Assembly (NCBI GenBank): GCA_963664665.2 | Contig: CAXXMH010000002.1 | Span: forward strand, 124,001-188,000 | Direction of reading: 5' to 3' | DNA from: Bin55 sp963664665 | GTDB lineage: Bacteria > Pseudomonadota > Gammaproteobacteria > Pseudomonadales > Azotimanducaceae | Length of the DNA: 64,000 nt | In this document: piece by piece, positions 9,051 through 17,682 of the stretch | How the letters are laid out: the number at the start of each line of letters is the position of its first letter | Position numbering within the stretch: the first letter of the stretch is position 1 | Program-made: the position numbers and the translations under genes | The notes under the pieces: model-generated | Database searches by the model: none | What the model was told of the DNA's origin: nothing | What the model saw: the letters and a program-made list of their open reading frames with translations, nothing else

Positions 9051-10178
9051 TTAATCCTCGACGGTGCTCTTCAATCGCTCCGTCGCGTTGAGATAGTCTT
9101 CCATGAACTCAAAGACTACATCGCGCGTAGATTGAATTGAGTTCATCAGGCCTACCCCTTGCCCGACAAATGACGTTGCTAAATGGCGTGCGCCTTCGTG
9201 ACCGCCTTCCGCCAATTTCGTCACACGAGCCAAGGGTGCTTCAGATACCAAGGATTGAAGTGGCATGGGAAGTGGTTCTGGTGCTTCCTCTGATTCCCAA
9301 GCGTCGGTCCAGGGGGACCTCAACTGCCGAGAATATTTACCGGTACGATACTTCGAACGAACGGTTTGACGCGAGCTTGCTTGAACGTACTTCTCTTTGA
9401 TAACCTGTGAAGTCTCTGCTTCGATCGTTGTAAGCCACACCGAACCGGTCCACGCGCCATCCGCACCCATCGCCATCGCTGCTGCCATTTGGCGGCCCGT
9501 CACGATTCCGCCAGCCGCAAGAATCGCAGCGCCTGAGTCTTTTACAGCTTCAGCGACTTCAGGTACTAGCACCATTGTCGAGACCTCGCCGCAATGACCA
9601 CCAGCTTCCGTGCCAGCGACGACCAAAACATCGACGCCCGCTTCGACCTGCTTGACAGCATGTTCCTTTGCACCTACCAAAGCTGCTGCGACAACATCCC
9701 GTTCCTTGCTCATTTCAATCATGTATCGAGGCGGGACCCCGAGTGCGTTCGCGATGAGTTTGATCGGGTGTGAAAAAGCAACGTCAATGATGTTGTTGGC
9801 ACGACCTTTCGTAAGAAATCCGCCACCTCCGCCAACCTGTCCTTGATACAGGTCTCGCGTGTCGATGTTGTGTTGGGCAAGAATGCCACGCGCGAAATCG
9901 CGGTGTTCTTCGGGAACCATACCGAGCGTTTCTTTCGGTGTGGTGTCATCGGTGATCGCGATGCTTGTGGGTGCGATTAGGTCAACGCCGTAAGGTTTGC
10001 CCTCAACTCGCTCGTCGATCCAGCTCAGCTCAAAGTCCAAAGATTCCGCGCTATGCCCTGCGGCGCCGAGGACGCCCATGCCGCCTGCCTTCGAAACTTC
10101 GACGACAACGTCGCGACAGTGTGTGAAAGCGACGAGCGGGAATTCAATACCGAGCCTATCGCATATTTTTGATTTCAT
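9051..10178 (-). CDS. Nitronate monooxygenase-like FMN oxidoreductase (paralogue 1)
   Basis: The 375-residue TIM-barrel flavoprotein belongs to the 2-nitropropane dioxygenase/nitronate monooxygenase superfamily. AGTEAGGHCGEVST contains the conserved active-site His and is followed by LAAGGIVTGRQMAAAMAMGADG, the FMN phosphate-binding loop. A glycine-rich insert (VGGGGGFLTKG) and an extended C-terminal region after the barrel distinguish it from classical enzymes. It is closely similar to the gene at 24733-25866. The substrate is unknown and the family also includes enoyl reductase-like members. It is transcribed divergently from the LLM gene at 10236, 57 bases away, so the two may share a promoter region. 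Confidence 0.85.
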   Translation of the reverse strand: MKSKICDRLGIEFPLVAFTHCRDVVVEVSKAGGMGVLGAAGHSAESLDFELSWIDERVEGKPYGVDLIAPTSIAITDDTTPKETLGMVPEEHRDFARGILAQHNIDTRDLYQGQVGGGGGFLTKGRANNIIDVAFSHPIKLIANALGVPPRYMIEMSKERDVVAAALVGAKEHAVKQVEAGVDVLVVAGTEAGGHCGEVSTMVLVPEVAEAVKDSGAAILAAGGIVTGRQMAAAMAMGADGAWTGSVWLTTIEAETSQVIKEKYVQASSRQTVRSKYRTGKYSRQLRSPWTDAWESEEAPEPLPMPLQSLVSEAPLARVTKLAEGGHEGARHLATSFVGQGVGLMNSIQSTRDVVFEFMEDYLNATERLKSTVED

Positions 10179-10235
10179 TCAAACTCCGAAAATCTCTATC
10201 GATTATTCTTTTTAGTCGTTCGCAAGGAGAAAACC

Positions 10236-11144
10236 GTGTTTTCATCACAATTGTATAACCAGGCTACATCCTGGGAAGAGATCGTCGCTGTACTCAATAC
10301 TATGGAAGAGGGTAGGTGGGAGAGCGTCTATTTTTACGATCATTTCGTACCGCCATGGAGCCATACTGCCGAAGTTAGAGATTCCGATACGATAGATACG
10401 TTAGAGGGCATCACATTGATGGCTGCAGCAGCAGCGGTGACGACACGACTGAAATTGGGCGTGTTGGTTGCTGGCAATACCTATCGAAATCCGGCGTTGA
10501 TGGCGAAGATGGTCGCGACCATGGACGTCATTTCGAACGGTCGCGCTCAGTACTGCATCGGTGCGGGATGGAATGTCCGCGAGCACGAAGCCTACGGTTG
10601 GGAATTCCCTCCGATGCGAGAGCGCTCGGACCGTCTTGAAGAGGCGTGTGAACTGGTTAAAAAGCTGTTTACCAATGATGGAATGTTCGACTATAACGGT
10701 AAGTACTACAAGCTGAAATCGGCGCCATTCGCGCCCAAAGGCGTACAGAATCCGATTCCAATCATGGTAGGTGGTAACGGCGAGAAGCGCACATTACGTA
10801 CTGCAGCTAAATACGCTGACATCTGTAACTTAGTCGGTGTAAGTCCTAATGACATTCGACATAAGAAAGAAGTGCTCCACAAGCATTGCGAGTCGGTCGG
10901 AAGAGATCCTGCTGAGATCAAAATGTCTGCACACGTGCCGATGCGAATCGAACGCGACGAGGAAAAGGCTAAGCAACTTCGCGGTGGTCGCGATCACTTG
11001 ATGATTGGTTCGCCACAGTACGTTATCGATCGTTGCGCGGACTACATTGACGCTGGTTCGGAAGAATTCATGCTACAGTCGATCCTGCAGCGACCTGACA
11101 TCTACGCCGAACTGAACGAAGAGATTTTCCCAGCGTTTGACTAA
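10236..11144 (+). CDS. LLM-class (luciferase-like) flavin/F420 oxidoreductase
   Basis: The 302-residue bacterial-luciferase-fold protein has the LLM landmarks: YDHFVPP near residue 30, LGVLVAGNTYRNPALMAKM, and GGNGEKRTLRTAAKYADICN. These match the F420-dependent subgroup, but FMN use cannot be excluded. The GTG start at 10236 is fixed by AAGGAG at 10224-10229 with a 6-base spacer. It is clearly paralogous to 33647-34555; both share the EHEAYGWEFP segment. The reaction is unknown; the family performs hydride transfer or monooxygenation. A strong terminator follows at 11162. Confidence 0.88.
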   Translation: MFSSQLYNQATSWEEIVAVLNTMEEGRWESVYFYDHFVPPWSHTAEVRDSDTIDTLEGITLMAAAAAVTTRLKLGVLVAGNTYRNPALMAKMVATMDVISNGRAQYCIGAGWNVREHEAYGWEFPPMRERSDRLEEACELVKKLFTNDGMFDYNGKYYKLKSAPFAPKGVQNPIPIMVGGNGEKRTLRTAAKYADICNLVGVSPNDIRHKKEVLHKHCESVGRDPAEIKMSAHVPMRIERDEEKAKQLRGGRDHLMIGSPQYVIDRCADYIDAGSEEFMLQSILQRPDIYAELNEEIFPAFD

Positions 11145-11161
11145 CTAGCAACCAACAAAAG

Positions 11162-11192
11162 AACGGAGCGTTCTGTAATAGAACGCTCCGTT
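11162..11192 (+). terminator. Intrinsic terminator after the LLM gene
   Basis: A perfect 13-bp stem (AACGGAGCGTTCT / AGAACGCTCCGTT) with a GTAAT loop is followed by TT and then CAT. It sits 17 bases after the LLM stop. Because the downstream gene runs in the opposite direction, it could also terminate that operon. Confidence 0.85.
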
Positions 11193-11240
11193 TTCATAGG
11201 GCAGTCTCTCTATCAACCTAGTTGTGGATCAGTTGAACAC

Positions 11241-12017
11241 CTAGTCTTGCGGAATCCAGGACGCCTTGCGCTTTTCGCGGAATGCCGCCATACCTTCGGC
11301 GCCTTCGTCCGATCGAAACATGCGACCACTCCATTCGGCTGTTTTGGCGAACGCATCTTCACGATCCCATTTAGGTACTGCTCTCACGAGTTTCTTACAT
11401 TCGACAACAGCATTTGGTCCGCCTTGATTGATCATATCAATCTCTTCCTGAACTGCGTCGCGGAGCTGGTCTGCGGGGACCGCACGATGCGCAAACCCCA
11501 TTTCTACTGCTTGTGCACCAGTGAAACGCTCGCCAGTAAGAAAGAGCTTCATCGCATGATGGGTGCCAAGTTTGGGAATACACACCACAGAAATCACCGC
11601 GGGAATAACGCCGATTCGTACTTCGGAGAAGCTGAACTGGACATCTTCTCGTGCGACCACGATGTCTGCGGCGCCTACCAAACCTAGTCCGCCCGCAAAA
11701 GCCGCGCCATTCACCGCGGCGATGACGGGTTTATCACTGTCTTGAATGCGTGTGAGTACGTCAGGATAGGGAACGGAACGACGCCCCTCAATCGAGCCGC
11801 CAGGTGGACTCTTTAGATCCGCTCCAGCACAGAACGCAGGATCTGTACCGGTGATTACGATACATCGTACGTTTGGATCGTCGTTTGCCTCGCCGAGATG
11901 CTCATACAACTCGCTCACCAGTACGGCTGATAGCGCGTTGCGGTTCTCTGGCCGATTCAGCGTGATCCACGCCGCTCCCTTATTAACGTCATATAGCGTG
12001 GCTTCTGTGCCTGCCAT
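11241..12017 (-). CDS. Enoyl-CoA hydratase/isomerase family, probable 3-methylglutaconyl-CoA hydratase
   Basis: The 258-residue crotonase-fold protein has the oxyanion-hole segments CAGADLK and NGAAFAGGLGL. It is the last gene of the minus-strand carboxylase operon, 14 bases after the alpha subunit. In leucine catabolism (liu genes) such an enzyme hydrates 3-methylglutaconyl-CoA to HMG-CoA, which the lyase at the start of this operon could then split. In citronellol/geraniol degradation (atu genes) the equivalent is isohexenylglutaconyl-CoA hydratase, and the sequence alone does not decide. The canonical catalytic glutamates were not individually verified. Confidence 0.85.
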   Translation of the reverse strand: MAGTEATLYDVNKGAAWITLNRPENRNALSAVLVSELYEHLGEANDDPNVRCIVITGTDPAFCAGADLKSPPGGSIEGRRSVPYPDVLTRIQDSDKPVIAAVNGAAFAGGLGLVGAADIVVAREDVQFSFSEVRIGVIPAVISVVCIPKLGTHHAMKLFLTGERFTGAQAVEMGFAHRAVPADQLRDAVQEEIDMINQGGPNAVVECKKLVRAVPKWDREDAFAKTAEWSGRMFRSDEGAEGMAAFREKRKASWIPQD

Positions 12018-12031
12018 CGTTCTTCTCCTCG

Positions 12032-14011
12032 TTACGTCTCGGCTTCATCTAAATCGACCAGGACGACGTCTTTCTCGACTTGCTCGCCTACTTCGATATG
12101 TATCTTGGTAATGGTGCCCGCGGCCGGCGCGACAATGCGGTGTTCCATCTTCATCGCTTCCAATACGACTAATAACTGACCCGCTTCAACATCTTCGCCT
12201 TCGGCGACGGCGGTCGCCAGAACTTTCCCAGGCATCGGCGCGATCAACCCTCCGGAAAGCTCTGATTCGTCCGGGATGACGAAGCGAGGTAATTCCTCAA
12301 TTTGCAGATCACCTGCAGGTCCGTGCGTTTGCCATACGGCGCCGTTCGCGCGCATCTGGAATTTCATGCGACGTCCATCGATCACGATTTCGATTGAATT
12401 GTCTGTTACGTGCCTTACAAGCGCATTCAAGGACGTCCCGTTGACGTCAAACGTGAAGTTTGCATCGCGTTGAGAACGGTATTCGACCTCAAGTACTGAA
12501 TCGCGGTATGCATACCGCACACGTTCAGGCGGCATCAGTGAGTTGCGCCATCCTGATTGAATGTATGTCAATACCCGAGTTTCCTCGCGCCGTTGATGTT
12601 GCGAGAACAGCGAAACAGCGATCGCTAGGTCAACAAGCTCGTCTTCAGTTGCCTTCCGCGATCGGGCTGGGTCCACACGCTCGATGAAGTCAGTGGTCGT
12701 GTCACCCGCTAGGAACTCTGGTGTGCGTAAAACTGCAACGAGGAAATCGCGATTGTTGGCGATGCCGTGGAGTTGAGTGGTCTCCAATCCACGCGCAAGC
12801 TTCGCAGCGGCTTCGCGCCGTGTTGGGGCATGGCTGATCACTTTTGCGATCAAAGGATCGAAATAGACGCTGACTTCACTACCAGACTCCACGCCGGAAT
12901 CGACACGTACGCGCGACGATGGCTCCCAAACGTCGATGGTTCCGGGTGAGGGTAAGAAGTTGTTAACGGGATTCTCCGCGTATACGCGTGCTTCGATGGA
13001 ATGTCCGTTTATCTGTAGGTCTGACTGCGAGTAGCCCAGCGGTTCACCTTCCGCTATCCGGATCTGCTCCCGCACCAAATCGATACCTGTGATTTCCTCG
13101 GTCACGGGGTGCTCCACTTGAAGTCGCGTATTGACTTCGAGAAACCAAAACTCATCACCACTGACCAAGAATTCCACGGTACCGGCTGAGGAGTAGCCAA
13201 GCTGCGTAGCTGCCGCGAGCGCGGCTGAACCCATTCGTTCGCGAAGGTCCTCGGAAACGGCAGAAGAGGGCGCTTCTTCGATGATTTTCTGGTGTCGACG
13301 TTGAATGGAGCACTCACGCTCAAACATGTGAACCGCATTGCCATGCAAGTCCCCCATGATCTGCATCTCGACGTGTCGAGACGACGTCAACCAACGCTCG
13401 AAGAATATGGTGTCGTCACCAAACGAAGCTCCCGCTTCACGTCGCGCACCTGCTACCGCGTCATCTAATTCGGTAGCGTCTTCAACGATTCGCATACCTC
13501 GACCGCCACCTCCCGCAGATGCTTTAACGAGTACGGGATATCCGATTTCCGCGGCGGCTTTCGCGAGACTTGTACTATCGTCGATTTCTTGCGCCGGAAG
13601 GGTCGGTACGTTCGCTTCGGTCATCAGCGCCTTCGCTGCAAGCTTGTCCCCCATCTGCTTGATTGCGTTGACAGGCGGACCGATCCACGTAAGCCCCATG
13701 GCTTCAACGGCTTCAGCGAATTGCGCGTTTTCTGATAGGAAGCCGTATCCCGGATGAACTGCATCGGCCTGTGATGATTTACAGGCCGCCAGAACCTTAT
13801 CGATGTCTAAATAAGTTTGCGCTGAGGTTGTGCCGTGAAGCGCGATGGCCATGTCGGCATCACGTACGAAAGGTGCGTCGGCATCACCGTCAGCGTAGAT
13901 CGCGACAGTTGAAATCCCCATGTCCTTGGCAGTTCGAAATACCCGGCACGCGATCTCTCCACGGTTCGCAACCAAGATACGCGTTATGGGTTTGATCGCT
14001 ACATTCGCCAT
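12032..14011 (-). CDS. Acyl-CoA carboxylase alpha subunit (biotin carboxylase plus biotin carrier), methylcrotonyl-CoA type
   Basis: The 659-residue protein starts with the biotin carboxylase domain (ILVANRGEIACRVFRT; ATP-grasp with the glycine loop KASAGGGGRGMRIV; ERECSIQRRHQK; EVNTRLQVEHPVTE). It ends with a biotinyl carrier domain whose VLEAMKMEH carries the biotinylated Lys621. The start overlaps the end of the beta subunit gene by 13 bases, indicating coupled translation. With the beta subunit it would carboxylate a branched enoyl-CoA, most likely 3-methylcrotonyl-CoA. Geranyl-CoA carboxylase is the main alternative. Confidence 0.94.
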   Translation of the reverse strand: MANVAIKPITRILVANRGEIACRVFRTAKDMGISTVAIYADGDADAPFVRDADMAIALHGTTSAQTYLDIDKVLAACKSSQADAVHPGYGFLSENAQFAEAVEAMGLTWIGPPVNAIKQMGDKLAAKALMTEANVPTLPAQEIDDSTSLAKAAAEIGYPVLVKASAGGGGRGMRIVEDATELDDAVAGARREAGASFGDDTIFFERWLTSSRHVEMQIMGDLHGNAVHMFERECSIQRRHQKIIEEAPSSAVSEDLRERMGSAALAAATQLGYSSAGTVEFLVSGDEFWFLEVNTRLQVEHPVTEEITGIDLVREQIRIAEGEPLGYSQSDLQINGHSIEARVYAENPVNNFLPSPGTIDVWEPSSRVRVDSGVESGSEVSVYFDPLIAKVISHAPTRREAAAKLARGLETTQLHGIANNRDFLVAVLRTPEFLAGDTTTDFIERVDPARSRKATEDELVDLAIAVSLFSQHQRREETRVLTYIQSGWRNSLMPPERVRYAYRDSVLEVEYRSQRDANFTFDVNGTSLNALVRHVTDNSIEIVIDGRRMKFQMRANGAVWQTHGPAGDLQIEELPRFVIPDESELSGGLIAPMPGKVLATAVAEGEDVEAGQLLVVLEAMKMEHRIVAPAAGTITKIHIEVGEQVEKDVVLVDLDEAET

Positions 14012-15672
14012 GTGCCGAACTCCTTCGTACCTTTCACTTCTTTGTTATGGCAGGCTGACAGTGAAAAACCAATGACATCGCGTGTATCCCGAGGATCGAT
14101 CATGCCATCATCGGTGACACGAGAACTCGCAAACAGCCCTTTAGATCGCTCTTCAAGAGACATTTCGACGGATGCCACACGTTGATCGTTCGCATCTTCA
14201 TCAAATTCCAGACCGCGTCGCTCGGCAGCGGAGCGTTGAACGATGGTCATAACACCTGCCTGTTGTTTTGGACCCATTACGGCGATTTTCGCGGTCGGCC
14301 AGGTGTACGTAAATCGCGTTCCGTACGCACGTCCGCTCATACCGTAATTTCCGGCGCCGTAGGACGCTCCGACGATAACCGTAATGTGTGGAACGGTCGA
14401 GTTTGTGACCGCGTTGATCATCTTTGATCCGTTTTTCGTAATCCCGTCGGCTTCAAAATCTGATCCGACTATGAATCCGGTAATGTTGTGCAGGAATAGC
14501 AACGGCACATCGATCTGATTACAAAGTTGGATGAACTGAGATGCTTTTTCGGATGACTGTGATAACAATGGACCATTGTTTCCAAGGATTCCGACAGGAT
14601 ACCCGTGGACCGAAGCCCAACCGGTAACTAAGGTGGGTCCATATCGCGGCTTGAATTCCTCAAATCGGGAGCCATCAACAATGCGCGCGATGACTTCGCG
14701 GATGTCGAACGGAATAGTCAGATCTTCATTGACGATACCGAGCAGTTCCTCCGAGTCATGCACCGGTGGATCATCTGGAAGTGAAGGTCCCGGCCCCTGT
14801 TTACGCCAATTCAAGTGACGCAGCACTTCGCGACACAGACGAATGCCATCCATTTCGTCAGAAGCGATATAGTCACCAAGACCGGAGATGGCAGTATGCA
14901 TGTCTGCACCGCCTAATTTCTCCGGATCCGCGTCCTCACCGGTTGCCATCTTGACCAAAGGTGGGCTACCGAGCGCTACCATGGCTTGGTTCTTGACAAA
15001 GATGTTGTAGTCACTCATACCCGGTTGATAGGCACCACCGGCAGTCGATGCGCCAAATACAACAGAGACCGTTGGAATACGCATCTTCGAGAGTTCGATG
15101 ATTTCGTAAAACAGACGACCGGATTCAGCGAAATGACCGGTTTCACCAAGCATGCTGTTTATTAACGCTTGTTTAGGATCGACTGGCTCGCTACTTCGAC
15201 CACCGCCGCCGCCTCCGCCACCTCCGCGTAAATCCGCACCGGCAGATTCGACGAACTGAACGTAAGGCATACGGTTCTCGCGTGCAATCTCCAAGCCGCG
15301 CATGAGTTTCTTCGAGTTGAAACTATTGAATGCACCTGCACGCACGGAAGGATCGTGACCAAGAATTACGCACTCAACGTCTTCGATGACGCCGATTCCG
15401 ACGACAAAGCCGGAGCCTACCGCGTAGTGAGAACGCCATGCAGCCAAAGGACTGACTTCAAGAAAAGGTGAATCTCGATCTAGTACCCATGCAATTCGTT
15501 CTCTGATCGGCATTTTCCCGCGGGATGCCAGTCTATCCATGGCTTCCTTGCCGCCACCTTTGGCGGCTTCAACGTACTGCTCGTCGAGATATGCAAGCTT
15601 CTCGAGCATTTGCTCTCGGTTATCGGAATATGCGGCTGACCGCGTATCAAGCGAAGATGTGAGGATCGCCAT
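13999..15672 (-). CDS. Acyl-CoA carboxylase beta subunit (carboxyltransferase), methylcrotonyl-CoA type
   Basis: The 557-residue carboxyltransferase includes the long conserved segment beginning LLFLHNITGFIVGSDFEADG and the later YGAGNYGMSGRAY and AVMGPKQQAGVM blocks. These are typical of methylcrotonyl- and geranyl-CoA carboxylases. An unusual run of nine consecutive glycines (codons at 15199-15225), followed by RSSEPVDPKQ, sits where relatives have a short loop after the VESAGADL segment. It is placed between the transferase-like gene (13 bases upstream) and the alpha subunit (13-base overlap). Substrate choice between methylcrotonyl- and geranyl-CoA is open. Confidence 0.93.
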   Translation of the reverse strand: MAILTSSLDTRSAAYSDNREQMLEKLAYLDEQYVEAAKGGGKEAMDRLASRGKMPIRERIAWVLDRDSPFLEVSPLAAWRSHYAVGSGFVVGIGVIEDVECVILGHDPSVRAGAFNSFNSKKLMRGLEIARENRMPYVQFVESAGADLRGGGGGGGGGRSSEPVDPKQALINSMLGETGHFAESGRLFYEIIELSKMRIPTVSVVFGASTAGGAYQPGMSDYNIFVKNQAMVALGSPPLVKMATGEDADPEKLGGADMHTAISGLGDYIASDEMDGIRLCREVLRHLNWRKQGPGPSLPDDPPVHDSEELLGIVNEDLTIPFDIREVIARIVDGSRFEEFKPRYGPTLVTGWASVHGYPVGILGNNGPLLSQSSEKASQFIQLCNQIDVPLLFLHNITGFIVGSDFEADGITKNGSKMINAVTNSTVPHITVIVGASYGAGNYGMSGRAYGTRFTYTWPTAKIAVMGPKQQAGVMTIVQRSAAERRGLEFDEDANDQRVASVEMSLEERSKGLFASSRVTDDGMIDPRDTRDVIGFSLSACHNKEVKGTKEFGTWRM

Positions 15673-15685
15673 TGAGTCTCCTTGG

Positions 15686-16291
15686 TTACAGATCGTATGC
15701 GCGTTGAAACGCTGGGCGTTCTTTCATACGCTGCCAGTATTCTTGAACGTTGGAAGTAAACGCTTCGTCGATCTCGAGCGAATCTGCGAGTACAAGTGCA
15801 TATGTGATACATATGTCTGCAATCGTGAATCGGTTTGCGACGAGGTATTCTCGGTCTGCCAATGCGCTTTCGACGCTTCGCATTCGACCCACGAACCACT
15901 TCCGGTAATCGCTTGCGACTTGTGGATTGCGTTTCTCTTCCGGTTCAAGCTGGGTATATCTCAGTACTAATGTCTGTGGAAAGGTGAGCGTTGCATCACT
16001 GCGATGCAACCAATTCAGGTAGTGCGAGTAATCGGGGTGATCCGCGCTTAATCTCAGATCAGTTGGCCCATATTTTTCGACTAGGTATTGGCAAATCCCA
16101 GCGGATTCCGTCATGCAGACATCACCGTCTACAAGGCACGGTACGGTTCCTAGAGGATTAACTTCAAGATATTCACGCGCCAGGTATCGCGGCGGAAAAG
16201 GCAAGGACTCAAGCTCATACTCAAGTCCCATTTCTTCCAATGTCCAGAGCGGGCGCATAGAGCGCGCCCGTTTACAGTGGTACAGCTTCAA
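15686..16291 (-). CDS. Glutathione S-transferase family protein
   Basis: The 201-residue protein has an N-terminal thioredoxin-like domain (MKLYHCKRARSMRPLW, the cis-proline loop NPLGTVPCLV, then ESAGICQYLVEKYG). A C-terminal helical domain contains FTIADICITYAL, the usual N-capping region. It is the second gene of the carboxylase operon, 12 bases after the HMG-CoA lyase-like gene. Its place among acyl-CoA enzymes suggests a catalytic role on a pathway intermediate (isomerase or conjugation), but this is inference. Maleylacetoacetate isomerase-like function is possible but unproven. Confidence 0.9.
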   Translation of the reverse strand: MKLYHCKRARSMRPLWTLEEMGLEYELESLPFPPRYLAREYLEVNPLGTVPCLVDGDVCMTESAGICQYLVEKYGPTDLRLSADHPDYSHYLNWLHRSDATLTFPQTLVLRYTQLEPEEKRNPQVASDYRKWFVGRMRSVESALADREYLVANRFTIADICITYALVLADSLEIDEAFTSNVQEYWQRMKERPAFQRAYDL

Positions 16292-16303
16292 TTCGAAGCC
16301 GCG

Positions 16304-17398
16304 CTACGCTGCACTAGGTCGTGTTAGCGCGTCGCCTTCGCGCCAGGGGGATATTTGTCCCTCATAGACTGATGGACCGTTACGGAAGTGAGCTGCTTCA
16401 TCGAGTGTCTCTACGAACGGCATATCGGCTGGATAAACCTCTTCCGCTGAAGGTAGTGGACCAGACTTAGAGACATGACCCCAAAGGGCGTGCCCGACGA
16501 CCTCTTCAGCAATACTCGCAGCTGCAATGACCTTGTCAAGGTTGTAACCGGTCTCGATTCCCATCTGATGGCAGAGGTGCACCATATCCTCTGTTGGGAC
16601 ATGCCCCGCGGCGCGACCGTTGCCGCAGTATGGGCAACCACCCATACCACCTAACGATGTGTCGAACTCGCGAGCACCTAAGGTCAATGCTTCGTAGTAA
16701 CTTGCGATCGTCGCACCGCGAGTATTGTGTAGGTGCATATGGAAATCTTCGATTTCGGGGTACTTGTCGCGAATTGCCCGGATAAACTCGGCAGTTGTGT
16801 GGGGCATATTCCACCCCATTGCGTCCAGGAATGAGACGCGTTTGACCTTCATCCCGCCGTTGTGCCATTGCGCAACCATGAAATCAAGTAGCTCCATGCG
16901 TTGGTCAAGCGAGAATGGTCCTTCGAAGTTAGAACCGAACGGATTTCCAAGTGCCACCGAACCATGCTCAGCGCCCGCTTTTCGTGCGTTCTCGACGGCA
17001 CCGGCTACGCCAGCCATTTGCTCTCCCTTCGTTCGGTTGTAGTTCCGCCGCGCAAACGTGTCGCACAACTCAACATGTGAGCCGAAACTGCGACCACGCA
17101 CATCGATTTTCGGAAAGTACGCATCCGCACGTTCGAATCCTCGTCGATTGAATACAGCGGCGGTGTACTTGATACCGGGCTTAGGTTCGAACTGTTCGGC
17201 AATTTCATCAACGCATGCCATTGACGGCGTCCATTTAGGATGTGCGAAGGAGCCGATTGAGATAGTTTTTGCCCCCATCTCGCTTATTGCATTCAATAAG
17301 CGGAGTTTCTCCGAGACGGGTATGTCAGGGCGTTCAATCTGTAAGCCTTCGCGCATCGTGTCGTCAACGATTAATACAGATTCAGGTAGCTTGCTCAT
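16304..17398 (-). CDS. HMG-CoA lyase-like DRE-TIM metallolyase
   Basis: The 364-residue protein has the DRE-TIM start DDTMREGLQ, the metal-binding HMHLHNTRG and the lyase-type glycine loop GGMGGCPYCGNGRAAG followed by TEDMVHL. The Cys in GGCPY corresponds to the catalytic loop cysteine of HMG-CoA lyase. The protein is longer than the usual 300 residues, with a C-terminal tail of about 60 residues, and its loop differs from the standard family sequence, so it may act on a related substrate. It is the first gene of the minus-strand operon with the biotin carboxylase, consistent with cleavage of HMG-CoA to acetoacetate and acetyl-CoA. Confidence 0.83.
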   Translation of the reverse strand: MSKLPESVLIVDDTMREGLQIERPDIPVSEKLRLLNAISEMGAKTISIGSFAHPKWTPSMACVDEIAEQFEPKPGIKYTAAVFNRRGFERADAYFPKIDVRGRSFGSHVELCDTFARRNYNRTKGEQMAGVAGAVENARKAGAEHGSVALGNPFGSNFEGPFSLDQRMELLDFMVAQWHNGGMKVKRVSFLDAMGWNMPHTTAEFIRAIRDKYPEIEDFHMHLHNTRGATIASYYEALTLGAREFDTSLGGMGGCPYCGNGRAAGHVPTEDMVHLCHQMGIETGYNLDKVIAAASIAEEVVGHALWGHVSKSGPLPSAEEVYPADMPFVETLDEAAHFRNGPSVYEGQISPWREGDALTRPSAA

Positions 17399-17682
17399 GG
17401 TTCATTCCGATGCCACTCGTGGGAGTCCGCGCATGCTCGCCGCGAAGGACATCGCCTGGAACTAACGAGGGCGATGGAAGATCAACGGGTTTTAGCAACG
17501 CGACTTTTATTCTACCAACGAAGCTTCACAGGTTTTGATCGCAACGCGGTGACGACTAAACGTGATCGTGTGTAGACGACTCTGCTATTCTTTGGCAGAG
17601 ACTCTGCTGCGAACACGGAACCGTACCGATGTTCGCGTGAAAAAAGATGCGGTGTTGACTAACTTGAAGTATGGAGTAAATC

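Noticed and set aside
11247..11687. Plus-strand frame opposite the enoyl-CoA hydratase gene
   Set aside because: It is antisense to a clear crotonase gene and has no recognisable domain, so it is a shadow frame.
13338..13757. Long plus-strand frame opposite the carboxylase alpha subunit
   Set aside because: It is antisense to the biotin carboxylase domain and its composition is that of a reversed coding strand.
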